Assembly: GCF_005280735.1 (NCBI RefSeq)
Contig: NZ_CP040078.1
Coordinates: 3,286,001 to 3,350,000 of the forward strand
Direction: 5' to 3'
DNA from: Trinickia violacea
Lineage (GTDB): Bacteria > Pseudomonadota > Gammaproteobacteria > Burkholderiales > Burkholderiaceae
Length of the DNA: 64,000 bases
The position numbers and the translations under genes are program-made. The notes under the pieces are model-generated. The model did no database searches, was not told where the DNA came from, and worked only from the letters and a program-made list of their open reading frames with translations. This document shows, in pieces, positions 9,437 through 18,076 of the stretch (its first letter is position 1; the number at the start of each line of letters is the position of its first letter).

Positions 9437-10558
9437 TCAGTCCTGCACGGTCAGCACGGGTTTCATCACAAGGCCGAAGCTACGCAGCTGGCCGAGCAGC
9501 GCGTGATGACCGAAAGCCTGGCATCCGGACGCGAAGCCGACCCGTCGCGGCGGCGCCTGTAACAGCGAAAACGCCGCATAGGCCTGCAGCAGGCCGGTCT
9601 GCTTGTAGTTGCAGACACCGTGGATCACGCAATGCGCGCGGCCGAGCGGGCCAGATGCATGCACCGAGTCCACTGTCGTGTTGAGACGCGGATTCTCGCG
9701 CGGTGGCATGCTCGCCTGCATGCTGTTGGCGATCTCGGCGAGCGCGGCTTCCTGCTGGTCAGGTGGCAACGGGCGGATCTTTTCATCAAACATCTGCGTC
9801 GTCTTGCGTACGCCTTCCATGACCGCGCGCGCCATTACGCCGCCAATCGCGCGGCAGTTCGACACGCGCGGATCGTCCTTGAACCACACTGGATGCGCGG
9901 TGCCGCCCCACGGCACCGCGATAGCCGTTTCGTGCTGCCCCGGCACCAGCACCTCCGCATGCGCGGTTGGTTCCCACGCGACGTATTTGTTCTGTTCGAG
10001 GTAGTACCAGGTGGCCTTTAGGATCGTGAAGATCGTCTGCGTCGACGCGTAGGTGGGAAAGCCCTTCCACAGCACCAGGATGTCGAGCGTGTCGAGCCCC
10101 GGTGTCTCGAGACACAGGTTTGCCGCGATTTCCCCGGTCGTGTACATCTGCGCGATGTTCGGCGCGAGCAACAGTTCCCTCTTTGCGAACGCATCCCCCC
10201 AGTGTTCCTTGGCGTGCAACACCCAGTCCTGCTCGCCCGTCGTGTCCGAATAGTGGCAACCCGCCGCGAGGCAGGCCTCGACGACCTCGGCGCCATACTT
10301 GATGAACGGCCCGACCATGTTGCTGACGAACTTCGCGCCTTTGAACAGCTCGGTCAGCGTGCCAACCGAATGCTCGACCTCGACGATCTCATAGTCCGCG
10401 CTCTCGATGCCGGGAATGCGTTCAACAACCGCTTCGATTCGTTTCCTGTCCCGCCCGGCGGCGATGAACGGAATGTTGTACTCGCGCAGGTATTCGCATA
10501 CCAAGCGTCCGGTATAACCCGACACACCGTAGACGACCACTGGCTTCTTTGCGCCCAT
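9437..10558 (-). CDS. saccharopine dehydrogenase-like NAD(P)-binding protein
   Basis: About 373 residues. The N-terminal Rossmann motif VVVYGVSGYTG (residues 6-16) and the following LVCEYLREY are typical of saccharopine-dehydrogenase-like proteins. The start at 10558 has a perfect GGAGGAG box; the open frame continues upstream without support. Similar proteins (DUF5938-like) are encoded in catabolic clusters beside acyl-CoA ligases and SDRs rather than in lysine metabolism. The reaction is unknown; reduction of a carbonyl or double bond on a CoA-linked intermediate is an inference. Confidence 0.75.
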   Translation of the reverse strand: MGAKKPVVVYGVSGYTGRLVCEYLREYNIPFIAAGRDRKRIEAVVERIPGIESADYEIVEVEHSVGTLTELFKGAKFVSNMVGPFIKYGAEVVEACLAAGCHYSDTTGEQDWVLHAKEHWGDAFAKRELLLAPNIAQMYTTGEIAANLCLETPGLDTLDILVLWKGFPTYASTQTIFTILKATWYYLEQNKYVAWEPTAHAEVLVPGQHETAIAVPWGGTAHPVWFKDDPRVSNCRAIGGVMARAVMEGVRKTTQMFDEKIRPLPPDQQEAALAEIANSMQASMPPRENPRLNTTVDSVHASGPLGRAHCVIHGVCNYKQTGLLQAYAAFSLLQAPPRRVGFASGCQAFGHHALLGQLRSFGLVMKPVLTVQD

Positions 10559-10602
10559 GTTTCTCCTCCATCCAGAAAGAAAGATTCGCCCGCGGCACTG
10601 TG

Positions 10603-11406
10603 CTACATGCCCATACCACCGTCGACCGGCATGCCGGCGCCCGTGATGAAGCGAGCGTCGTCGGAACACAGAAAGACGATCGCGTCGGCGATCTCGTCAA
10701 CCGTCGCGAGGCGGCCCAAAGGCGTCTGCGCAACGACGGCTGATACCGCGCTCTCGACGTCCGGGGCCAGCTTGTTGGCTACGATGTCGGTCGCAAGCTT
10801 CATCCCCATCTCAGTCGGCGTGAGGCCTGGGTAGACGCAGTTGACACGGATGCCGTAACCGAGCTTGCCGGCTTCCATCGCCGCCACGCGGGTCAAGCGA
10901 TCGACCGCGGACTTGGTGGCTGAATAGCCGGCGATCGCGGGAAAGGCGATCGTCGCTGCCACGGACGACACGTTGACAACGGCGCCGCCACGTCCCGCCT
11001 CGCCACCGGGCCGCATCGCCCGGAACGCATGCTTGAGCCCGAGGCCGACACCGACAACGTTGATCTCGCACATCCGGCGGAGATCCGCCGCCTGCAGGTC
11101 CGCCACGAGCGACGTGATCTCGATGCCCGCGTTATTGATCAGGATGTCGAAGCCGCCCAACTCGTCGACCACCGTGCCGACGGCACGCGCCCACTGCGCG
11201 TCGTCGCTAACGTCGAGCGCAACCGCGCCCGCGCGGGCACCCGTCTGCGCGATGCCACGTGCTGTTTGCTTTGCGAGATCGGCCAGCACGTCGCCGATCA
11301 TTACGGCCGCGCCCGCCTGAGCGAGTGCCTGCGCTACCGCCGCGCCAATACCCCGCGCGCCACCCGTTATCAGGGCTTTGCGCCCGTCCAGCCTTCCATT
11401 TGCCAT
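10603..11406 (-). CDS. short-chain dehydrogenase/reductase (SDR)
   Basis: About 267 residues, classical SDR. The cofactor motif TGGARGIG lies near residue 15, NNAG near 90, the catalytic Ser is in VNVSS, and Tyr/Lys are in YSATK. The start at 11406 has a GGAGGGAG box. It likely oxidises a beta-hydroxy intermediate to the ketoacyl substrate of the thiolase. It is first in the minus-strand operon and diverges from the tetR-family gene. Confidence 0.9.
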   Translation of the reverse strand: MANGRLDGRKALITGGARGIGAAVAQALAQAGAAVMIGDVLADLAKQTARGIAQTGARAGAVALDVSDDAQWARAVGTVVDELGGFDILINNAGIEITSLVADLQAADLRRMCEINVVGVGLGLKHAFRAMRPGGEAGRGGAVVNVSSVAATIAFPAIAGYSATKSAVDRLTRVAAMEAGKLGYGIRVNCVYPGLTPTEMGMKLATDIVANKLAPDVESAVSAVVAQTPLGRLATVDEIADAIVFLCSDDARFITGAGMPVDGGMGM

Positions 11407-11529
11407 GTCTCCCTCCACGCTTCAAAGTTGTGCCGGACGACGTGCAAACCGGGCAGGTCTGCCGGAATCCGACGACCTCTAACCAATTGGAAAGATATTT
11501 TTTACCGGATGGTGATTTTTATTTTTCCG

Positions 11530-11575
11530 ACTGTCAAGATTTATTTGAACGACCGAAAAGTTTTTCCTTGACAGT
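11530..11575. promoter_or_regulatory. 9-bp inverted repeat, candidate TetR operator
   Basis: ACTGTCAAG at 11530-11538 is exactly complementary to CTTGACAGT at 11567-11575. The right arm overlaps the -35 element of the regulator promoter, and the left arm lies between that promoter and the divergent catabolic operon. Arm separation of 28 bp is long for a single TetR dimer, so looping or two half-operators are alternatives. Confidence 0.45.
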
Positions 11576-11596
11576 TGTTTCGCTGCTTCGCACAAT
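11568..11596 (+). promoter_or_regulatory. sigma70-type promoter for the TetR-family gene
   Basis: A perfect TTGACA (11568-11573), a 17-bp spacer and CACAAT (11591-11596). Transcription would start near 11603, ahead of the start codons at 11625 and 11679. Confidence 0.6.
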
Positions 11597-11678
11597 GAAG
11601 TCACCCGCTGACGGCGATCCGTGCATGCCGCGCGGCATCGTGCGGCGCGCGGCACAGTTGAAGGGAGACGACAGCAGG

Positions 11679-12326
11679 ATGACGAGGCAGGACGACATCG
11701 CGCCCACCGCGACGAAGCAGCGTTCCGCGCGACCGAGGCGCAATCCGGTGGACAAATACGAAGCGCGCCGCGTTGAGCTTGCGGAAGCCGCGCTGAAGGC
11801 GCTTGCGGAGCTGGGATACGCGAAGACGAGTCTGCGCGAGATTGCGCAGAAGTCCGAATTCACACACGCCGTGTTGCCGTACTACTTCGAGGACAAGCTC
11901 GACCTGATCCGCTGCAGCATCCGGCACTTGAAGGCACAATGTGCGACGCGCTACGACGTCGTAACAGCTGCCGCTCAATCGAGTGAAGAGCTGATGAACG
12001 GCTTCCTCGACAAGCTCGCGGAGACCATCCGCGACGAACCGCAAATGCACTGCCTTTGGTACGACTTGCGCGCGCAGGCGCTGTTCGAGGAGGCGTTCCG
12101 CGACGTGGTGAATGAGATCGACAAAAGCCTCGAGGACATGGTCTGGCGTGTCGTCACGCGCTATGCCGAACTCGGCGGCGGGCAGCCGACGATCACACCG
12201 GGCGCCGCGTATGCACTACTCGACGGCCTATTCCAGAAGCATTTACTTCGACACATATCCGACGATCCCAACGCTGTTTCAGATCTGCTTGACGAAGTCC
12301 GAACACTCTTACCGAGACTTATCTGA
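11679..12326 (+). CDS. TetR/AcrR family regulator of the divergent catabolic operon
   Basis: 215 residues from the start at 11679. The N-terminal helix-turn-helix (ALAELGYAKTSLREIAQKSEFTHA, about residues 35-60) and the PYYFEDKLDLI segment after it are diagnostic. The C-terminal ligand-binding half is all helical. In-frame starts at 11625 and 11595 would add a basic extension; 11679 was chosen because it begins the family-typical N-terminus. It is divergent from the SDR-to-thiolase operon, the classical arrangement for a local repressor released by a CoA-ester or pathway intermediate. Confidence 0.85.
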   Translation: MTRQDDIAPTATKQRSARPRRNPVDKYEARRVELAEAALKALAELGYAKTSLREIAQKSEFTHAVLPYYFEDKLDLIRCSIRHLKAQCATRYDVVTAAAQSSEELMNGFLDKLAETIRDEPQMHCLWYDLRAQALFEEAFRDVVNEIDKSLEDMVWRVVTRYAELGGGQPTITPGAAYALLDGLFQKHLLRHISDDPNAVSDLLDEVRTLLPRLI

Positions 12327-12598
12327 TCGTTTTCCTGCTTGATCATTCCGGGATGGCCTCAACGACTACATGGCGTTTGCCTATCAAACGGGCGCCTCAT
12401 GCTGGTCGTGCCTGCCGCCAGCGTAACGCGGTGCCGGGGTATTGTCGGGTAGCTGGGCGCGATTACCCGTATCCACCCTCCGCAGAACCGCGCGTGGGTC
12501 TTTCGATCCACACGGCTCAAGCCTCTGCAAAGGCATCTCGCGACGCCCGGTTTCACAACGGCATTTCGGCAGACTAATGATTTCTACGGCGAGATTGA
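12327..12598. other. no gene seen
   Basis: This stretch follows the TetR stop. No frame with family features or a terminator with a T-run was recognised. Confidence 0.4.
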
Positions 12599-12817
12599 GT
12601 GCTTGAAGATTACTCGCTGCGTCTCTGGCAACCCGGCTCGAACGAAAACACGAGTGAGCTTCTGACGCAGCACTTCCCTAAAGGTACCGATCAGCCTGTC
12701 TATTCACAGGCCAAGTTTAATGCCGTCGCGAGGCGGCCCAATGAGCGCCCACAAAAAACACTAAACTTCGATACGCCGGCTGAGCGATTTCATCAAACCA
12801 TTGCATCGACCGGTTGA
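12599..12817 (+). pseudogene. IS30-family transposase C-terminal remnant
   Basis: The 72-residue frame contains GSNENTSELLTQHFPKGTD, VYSQAKFNAVARRPNERP and KTLNFDTPAERF. These are hallmarks of the IS30 transposase C-terminus around the catalytic Glu of the DDE triad. The rest of the transposase and both element ends are missing. Confidence 0.8.
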
Positions 12818-13309
12818 ATCCGCAGGTAAGAGCGGTTGTTCAATTCATTTTTGTTCGACACATTGGTAGACGCGCCGTGATACCAGTAAGCGTCAAAGGA
12901 AATTGACAACCTTTCTCAAGTCAGCAGTGCATAAACAGGGCTTCCGCATCAAATGTTAAATTCCTGAAACCCTTGTCTGGCTCTAGATCAGAGCGGCGAA
13001 CGTAAGTCCTAAGCCATGCAGACTTCTGACTCGTACGAGTCGCTTTCATGCCTGCCGCTAGCGAAACATCCTGATAGCAAAGGCGATGCAGCCGCTGTTT
13101 GCTCGCCTCTTGATAACTCATATATCTTTAGGCATGCTTTATGATATGGCCTTGGACAGGCTGCGATTCTGGCGGCGGTGAACGTCAAATTTTGCAAAAC
13201 TTGCCTCGCGTCACCTTTGCAGCGTCAACGCCAGATCATGTCAGACGTTCCTGGAAGGACCGGTCGACTGGCCGGTATGTTGAAGCTGGTCCTTCGAGGA
13301 AACGAAATC
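12818..13309. other. no gene seen
   Basis: Lower-GC intergenic stretch. No supportable coding frame or RNA gene was seen on either strand. Confidence 0.4.
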
Positions 13310-13496
13310 ATGAAGAAAGCAATTGTGGCCGCAATGATGGGCTTCCTGTCGATCAATGCGCTCGCGCAGGCGTCAGCACCAATGGCCCCCCACCGACAAT
13401 AAGACGCCTGCGGTTCACCACCATTACAGACATCACCACACGCAACACCGCCACCATGCCGCCACCGCTCAAGGTGATGAGGTCGTGAAGCCGTAA
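13310..13496 (+). pseudogene. small exported His-rich protein, frameshifted in a C6 tract
   Basis: The start at 13310 has a GAGGAAA box. A signal peptide (MKKAIVAAMMGFLSINALAQ) is followed by ASAPMAP and a premature stop at 13402. If the run of six C (13386-13391) were five, the frame would continue as PTDNKTPAVHHHYRHHH and end at 13496 after a strongly His-rich tail. The tail composition matches small periplasmic His-rich proteins of Burkholderia, so the full-length product was probably a metal-binding periplasmic peptide. The state could reflect homopolymer slippage or a sequencing error. Confidence 0.6.
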
Positions 13497-13582
13497 GGGC
13501 GTATGCGGGCAGGTGAAATGCGGCGCGCAGCGCGAACCGGAAGTCCCGTTTTGCCGCCCGCGCTTCCTGTGAGAACCGACAC

Positions 13583-14098
13583 ATGCCACAAACCAGCACG
13601 ACAGTCCTAGCGAAACTCATTCCCATCTCCGTGCTTGCCAGTTCACTCATGTTTGGCGGGTGCGCCTATAGTCCGAGTTCGACCGACACTTATCTCGTGT
13701 CGCAGGCACAGCGCGAGGCAACGGTCAGTATCGCGACGATAGAAAGCGTGCGGCCCGTGAAAATCAGCTCGAGTGACGGGCAACCCAGCGGACTCGGTGC
13801 AGTCGGCGGCGGCACACTGGGTGCGGTGGCCGGCAGCACGCTGGGCGATGGCAACGGTTCGCTGGTTACCAGCATCATCGGTGGCATTGTCGGTGCAATT
13901 GCGGGTAACGCGATCGAGAACGGCGTGGCTATTCATGATGGACTGGAGATCATAGTGCGCTTCGACAACGGTTAATTGTGGGCCATCAGCCAGGACACGA
14001 ACGGCGAGGTGTTCGCGGCAGGTGACCGCGTGCGCATCCTGCGGGCCGATGGCATCGCGCGCGTGACGCATTTCGCCGCATCCAGCGTCGGCACCTGA
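13583..14098 (+). pseudogene. SlyB-like outer-membrane lipoprotein with internal stop
   Basis: The signal peptide ends in the lipobox FGGC (Cys near residue 27). It is followed by the glycine-zipper region of the SlyB/17-kDa antigen family (LGAVGGGTLGAVAGSTLG and IIGGIVGAIAGNAIENG). The frame stops at TAA (13973-13975). The same frame then continues without interruption for 40 codons as LWAISQDTNG...AAGDRVRIL...VTH, the normal family C-terminus, to TGA at 14096. A single nonsense mutation, probably CAA to TAA, therefore truncates the protein. Confidence 0.72.
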
Positions 14099-14139
14099 CA
14101 TTCGCCTAAATTCTTCCATTTCGGATCGCTTCAACTCCG

Positions 14140-14913
14140 ATGATCCAGAACCACAAGAAAACCGCATGCGCGCCGCTGACACGACTGACATTCATGGTCT
14201 TTCTGTCAGTAGTGCTCATGGGCGCGAGCGGCTGTACCTCCCCTTCGTGGACCAGGCCGCAATCAGATAACACGAGCGTGTCGCGCATGACTGTGCCGCC
14301 CGGCTACTACCGTGTGAATCCGGGTGACTCGCTTGACGGCATCGCGACTGCATTCGGCCGGCGCTTACAGGACGTTGTCCGCTGGAACGGGCTGGCTGGC
14401 AGCGAGGCCATTGTGCCGGGCCAGTTACTCAGGGTTGCACCGCCGGTCATTGCGGACCGCCAGCCGCCAGCGGTTCACGACGTTGTGCTGGAGGTGCCAG
14501 AAACACTGAAGGCGTCAGGCTTCATCTGGCCAGTGCAGGGACGTGTCATTGAGCCGTTCGTCGCGGGGAAATCACACGGGGTGCTGATCGGTGGCGCGCC
14601 TGGCGAACCTGTGAAAGCGGCCGCGGCCGGCCGTGTCGTCTACGCGGGCACCGCCATCGCGGCGTACGGGCCGCTCGTGATCATCAAGCACCGCTATGGT
14701 CTGGTGACCGCCTATGCGCAGAACGGCAGATTGCTGGTGAAGGACAACGAGGCCGTGACGCAGGGGCAGGTCATTGCCGAGGTGGGTGTGAAGGAAGACG
14801 GCCATAGCGTGCTGCAGTTCGAGGTGAGGCGCAATGGCAGGCAGGTCGATCCGTTGTCCCTGCTACCCGCCCAGTCCAGGCGCGAGATCCCGAAAGGAGG
14901 TGCTCATCGGTGA
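14140..14913 (+). CDS. NlpD/EnvC-like lipoprotein with LysM and degenerate M23 domain
   Basis: 257 residues. The lipobox MGASGC gives an anchor Cys near residue 32. A LysM domain (about 52-98: YYRVNPGDSLDGIA ... VPGQLLRV) binds peptidoglycan. An M23/LytM domain spans about 140-235. In NlpD-type proteins the region reads YAHN and HFE; here it is YAQN and QFE, so zinc-coordinating histidines are absent and the domain is probably non-catalytic. That fits an amidase activator rather than an endopeptidase. It follows the SlyB-like pseudogene by about 40 bp. Confidence 0.82.
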   Translation: MIQNHKKTACAPLTRLTFMVFLSVVLMGASGCTSPSWTRPQSDNTSVSRMTVPPGYYRVNPGDSLDGIATAFGRRLQDVVRWNGLAGSEAIVPGQLLRVAPPVIADRQPPAVHDVVLEVPETLKASGFIWPVQGRVIEPFVAGKSHGVLIGGAPGEPVKAAAAGRVVYAGTAIAAYGPLVIIKHRYGLVTAYAQNGRLLVKDNEAVTQGQVIAEVGVKEDGHSVLQFEVRRNGRQVDPLSLLPAQSRREIPKGGAHR

Positions 14914-15498
14914 CTGGACCGTGTATGACCTGCCGCGGCTATGCTGCACGGCGCGTCTAACTGGAAATCAGAAGAGACGGAACATGCGACTTCGACCCGC
15001 ATTGCAGGTGCTGTTCACGGCGGCTCCTCTGGTGACGACCAGAAATCCTGCAGGCGTGTATCGCGAGCAATGGCTCAGCGCCAGTCAGCTCGCGCAGGGG
15101 CAGGCTGCCGTCCGCAAGGCACAACCTGCTACGCCCGGGCGGGGGCTCAAGCCTGTAGTGCGACCGTTCGGGCAGGCTGCGGGCGAGCGAGCGGGGCCAG
15201 CGGATGACTTCTCGGACCCCATCGCCCCGTTCAACGATAACCAGCGCTTTCGTGTTCACGCTCCATCTTACAGCCGGAATCCCCCTCGTCAGCGATGAAA
15301 GAAATGGCACTTCCGCTCGCGGTACGCCTGCGGGAAGTGATGAAGGATGGCTGCGAGCGCACGGCGTTGCAGACTGGAAGGCAACTTGGCGTCAGGCCAG
15401 CCACCGCGAACTTTGAACTCCTCAGGGCGTGCTGGACGGCACGACGCATATCGTCCGGTACACGTACACATTGCTACTCTGCGGGTTCACGCCGGCAA
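14914..15498. other. no supportable gene
   Basis: Overlapping plus-strand frames (for example from 14983 and 15295) show fragments that look partly coding, but no frame is continuous and no family is recognised. It may be a gene scrambled by indels. Confidence 0.35.
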
Positions 15499-15523
15499 GA
15501 CACCCGTCTCCAGGACGGGTGTC
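15499..15523. terminator. hairpin, possible bidirectional terminator
   Basis: A perfect 10-bp stem (GACACCCGTC / GACGGGTGTC) with a 5-nt loop lies just beyond the stop of the minus-strand YCII gene. There is no strong T-run on either side. Confidence 0.5.
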
Positions 15524-15531
15524 GTGCGTTA

Positions 15532-15837
15532 TTACATGGTGGGCATGGGCATGTATTCGAACACCTCGATGCCACCGCCATTGGCAAGGTGTGGATGTCC
15601 GGCCGTCAGCGCGACGGCCTGGTCATGCGATTCGGCCTGGATGATCGAAAAGCCCGTGGCAGCACTGGCTTGCGCGGTACCAAGCAATGTGCTGGCCGGA
15701 ATCAGCGGCGTGCCGTGATCAACCAGTGCCGAACCGAGTTTGCCAAAATAGGACATCCATGCCGCCATCTGCGCTTTGGCGTCTTTTTCTTTGGTGGGCT
15801 TGCCACCACCGGAATACAGATACAGATACTTCGTCAT
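15532..15837 (-). CDS. YCII-related domain protein
   Basis: 101 residues from the start at 15837, chosen for its AAGGAG box. The sequence MTKYLYLYSGG ... GFSIIQAESHDQAVALTAGHPHL ... GGIEVFEYMPM is typical of the YciI/DGPF family of small ferredoxin-like-fold proteins. The biochemical role is unknown; members accompany ECF sigma factors or act as small enzymes. Confidence 0.8.
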   Translation of the reverse strand: MTKYLYLYSGGGKPTKEKDAKAQMAAWMSYFGKLGSALVDHGTPLIPASTLLGTAQASAATGFSIIQAESHDQAVALTAGHPHLANGGGIEVFEYMPMPTM

Positions 15838-16357
15838 CGACAATCTCCTTTGTGCGAGGGGGAACAACGCGTCTCGACCTGCGAGACGGAACTATCAGGA
15901 GCAAAGGCCCCCTGAAAGTCAGATAGCGCTGTGCTGATGCATCACGCTCTCCGCCGCGTAAGTCAAGGCAGCACACTCTTCGGCGGTGCGACATCAGTCG
16001 AATTCGATTCCAGGAGCGCACGCGCCTTCGTACCACCGTTTGTGCCCGGTCAGGACTGTATTCGCGAGTGCGGTCGCCAATGCTAATCTCAATTCCGATA
16101 CGACGCCGTCTAAACGAAATGAAAACATTCACCTCAATGGCGTATTGGTCCATAAAGCTATTAGATCATCGTAACTTGTCAGATATTGCTTCCTGACAAA
16201 AAGTGACATTTAAAAGGGCTCCGAACCATTGATTCATGCCATGGCAGAGGTTATAAGGTTGAGTCGCCCGTAAAAGGTCACTATCACGGCTCGCTCCTCC
16301 TTTGCAGCCCATTCCTTCTGGCCGTGTCTCCCCGAAATCAGCACTGAGGCCAAGCCC
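15838..16357. other. intergenic, no gene seen
   Basis: This contains the upstream region of the YCII gene (minus) and of the VgrG stub (plus). No coding frame could be supported. Confidence 0.4.
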
Positions 16358-16771
16358 ATGGCGAATATACAAGCAGCATTGCAGGACATACCGGGACGTC
16401 AGGCGTGTTTTCTCGATGTGCCCAGTACTGCTAGCGCGGCACTGCTATCGGCTGTGGAGTTCAATGCAACCGAGAAGATCGGTTCGCCCAGTGAGCTGAG
16501 CATCGTACTTACCCACCCGCTTCAGCTCACGCGCACCGATTACCTGAGCCGCGATGCAGCTTTCACGATTGTGCCGGACGACGCAGCCATACGAAAATTC
16601 TCCGGGTACATCGCGGGTTTCTCCACGATCCAGACGACGAAGGATTACACCAAGTACCGGGTCGTGCTGAAGTCGCATTTTGCATGCTTGCAGGGCGTCA
16701 CGAACACCCAGACGTTTCAGCACCTCACCACGCCGCGGCTCTGTCAACTTGTCGATATCGAGACAAGTTGA
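16358..16771 (+). pseudogene. vgrG: type VI secretion tip protein VgrG, N-terminal stub
   Basis: About 128 residues match the start of Burkholderia VgrG: VEFNATEKIGSP, ELSIVLTHPLQLTRTDYLSRDA, FSGYIAGFSTIQTTKDYTKYRVVL and HFACLQGVTNTQTFQH. The frame is then cut by a perfect palindrome and ends after a few foreign residues. The gp5-like needle and any effector domain are gone, so no functional spike is made. Confidence 0.85.
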
Positions 16772-16778
16772 CAGAGCC
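16737..16778. repeat. 17-bp perfect palindrome resembling back-to-back IS6 ends
   Basis: Arm 16737-16753 (GGCTCTGTCAACTTGTC) is exactly complementary to 16762-16778, with an 8-bp centre. The arms closely resemble the terminal repeat of the IS6 elements at 55041 and 58193 (GGCTTTGTCAACTTGCC). It sits exactly where VgrG homology stops, so it looks like a deletion scar of an IS6-type insertion. Confidence 0.6.
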
Positions 16779-16823
16779 CTTAATAGCCGTCCATTCGTGA
16801 CGCACGCAAGTACGAGGAAAAAC

Positions 16824-17675
16824 ATGGAATCTTTAGATATCGCAGCACTATGCGAAAGAATCGCCGTTCACCCACCTTATTTTTCGTTCTCTAAGTTATC
16901 CAGAGGACATGACCAGTCCGTTCGGGGGACATTCTCACCGGAGCAATTCGTGGGCCATGAGCGCGGGGCAATCGCGTCCGCGGAAGTTGGCAGACACTTG
17001 GCCATCTTAGGCAGTTGCGCCGCGGCGGCCGGCGGCCCAGCAGAAATGACCTATTATCTTGCAACGAAGGGACGTCTGACGATGCTTGGTGGCAGAGCAG
17101 GTACGACCGGGACAGGAGCATTCGAGGCCGTCGCCACGGTGCGGCATAAGGGCCGCCGGTCAGTCATTGCTGACGTGGTTGCGAACGACGGCGAGCCATT
17201 CGCTCACCTTCAATGCGAATATCAGGTCTTGTCAGAGTCGACGTTCTCCCGGGTATTCAAGCAGCATTACACTGGGCCCTTTGAACGACCAGAGGACTCA
17301 CCATACCGCAATCCGGTACCTTTGGAATATGAGGTACCTGGGGAGCGATCGCTCGCCGCACACAGCCGCCCATTGCCATTAAGCAATTTTGCGGGACATT
17401 TCGACGAGTATCCGTCATGGCCTGTGGCTATCGTGGCAGACACATTCGCGCAAGTGCGAAGTCGACTTTTGCATCATTTGCTGGACGATGAGGTCGATTA
17501 TAAGGTGGCCCGCCTTGATGTTGATGCTCATCGTCTGGTACCTGCCTCCGCCTCATTGCGATTCGAGGTCGAGTGCACTTTTGCGAATCGCACGCTGTCG
17601 CGCTACATCTTCTCCGCCCGTGTTATGTGGGGCGCGACTTTGGTTTCCGAAATGCAATCCGAGATCTACGTATAG
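16824..17675 (+). CDS. putative double-hotdog-fold protein
   Basis: 283 residues from the start at 16824, which has a GAGGAA box. Two halves show similar organisation. The first is FSPEQFVGHERGAIASAEVGRHLAILGSCAAAAGG followed by a run of strands. The second is GHFDEYPSWPVAIVADTFAQVRSRLLHHLL followed by strands ending ARVMWGATLVSEMQ. This helix-wrapped-by-sheet pattern resembles tandem hotdog folds of thioesterases/dehydratases (FabA/FabZ-like or AfsA-like). No catalytic motif could be fixed. GC is lower than in the flanks, and the gene begins 46 bp after the palindrome scar, so it may be acquired. The assignment is tentative. Confidence 0.5.
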   Translation: MESLDIAALCERIAVHPPYFSFSKLSRGHDQSVRGTFSPEQFVGHERGAIASAEVGRHLAILGSCAAAAGGPAEMTYYLATKGRLTMLGGRAGTTGTGAFEAVATVRHKGRRSVIADVVANDGEPFAHLQCEYQVLSESTFSRVFKQHYTGPFERPEDSPYRNPVPLEYEVPGERSLAAHSRPLPLSNFAGHFDEYPSWPVAIVADTFAQVRSRLLHHLLDDEVDYKVARLDVDAHRLVPASASLRFEVECTFANRTLSRYIFSARVMWGATLVSEMQSEIYV

Positions 17676-17777
17676 TGAAGCTGCTGTGGGAAAACGTGCA
17701 GGTCCTAATCCAGCGCTACCTCGACGTGATCGAAGCGCCGGTCGCCGTGTATCCGCGCCGCTAGCAAACAAAAGGAC

Positions 17778-17814
17778 GCATAAAGCCCGCCCCTCTCGGG
17801 AGCGGACTTTATGC
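17778..17814 (+). terminator. hairpin downstream of the hotdog gene
   Basis: GCATAAAGCCCGC (17778-17790) pairs with GCGGACTTTATGC (17802-17814) with one G-T wobble and an 11-nt loop. There is no T-run. It lies about 100 bp after the stop. Confidence 0.5.
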
Positions 17815-18076
17815 CGCAGTTAATTGTTCGTCCTACCGCCGCCCATAAACGTGGACAGCCATCGTTGAATCTATAACCTCGCTTACCACAACGTTCCCCG
17901 TCTTGTCCGAAGAAGTGACCCATGCATGCTTTTTCCCGCGGCGTACATAGTCGCTTTCTGACCCAGCCTGTGTGAAAACGTGTTGATCACCTGAACTGAA
18001 TCAACGCACTGAGGCCGGGTGACTCACGAAGCGATTCGTTGAAAGCGATAACCGCAAACAGATCGCACTATTTCTC

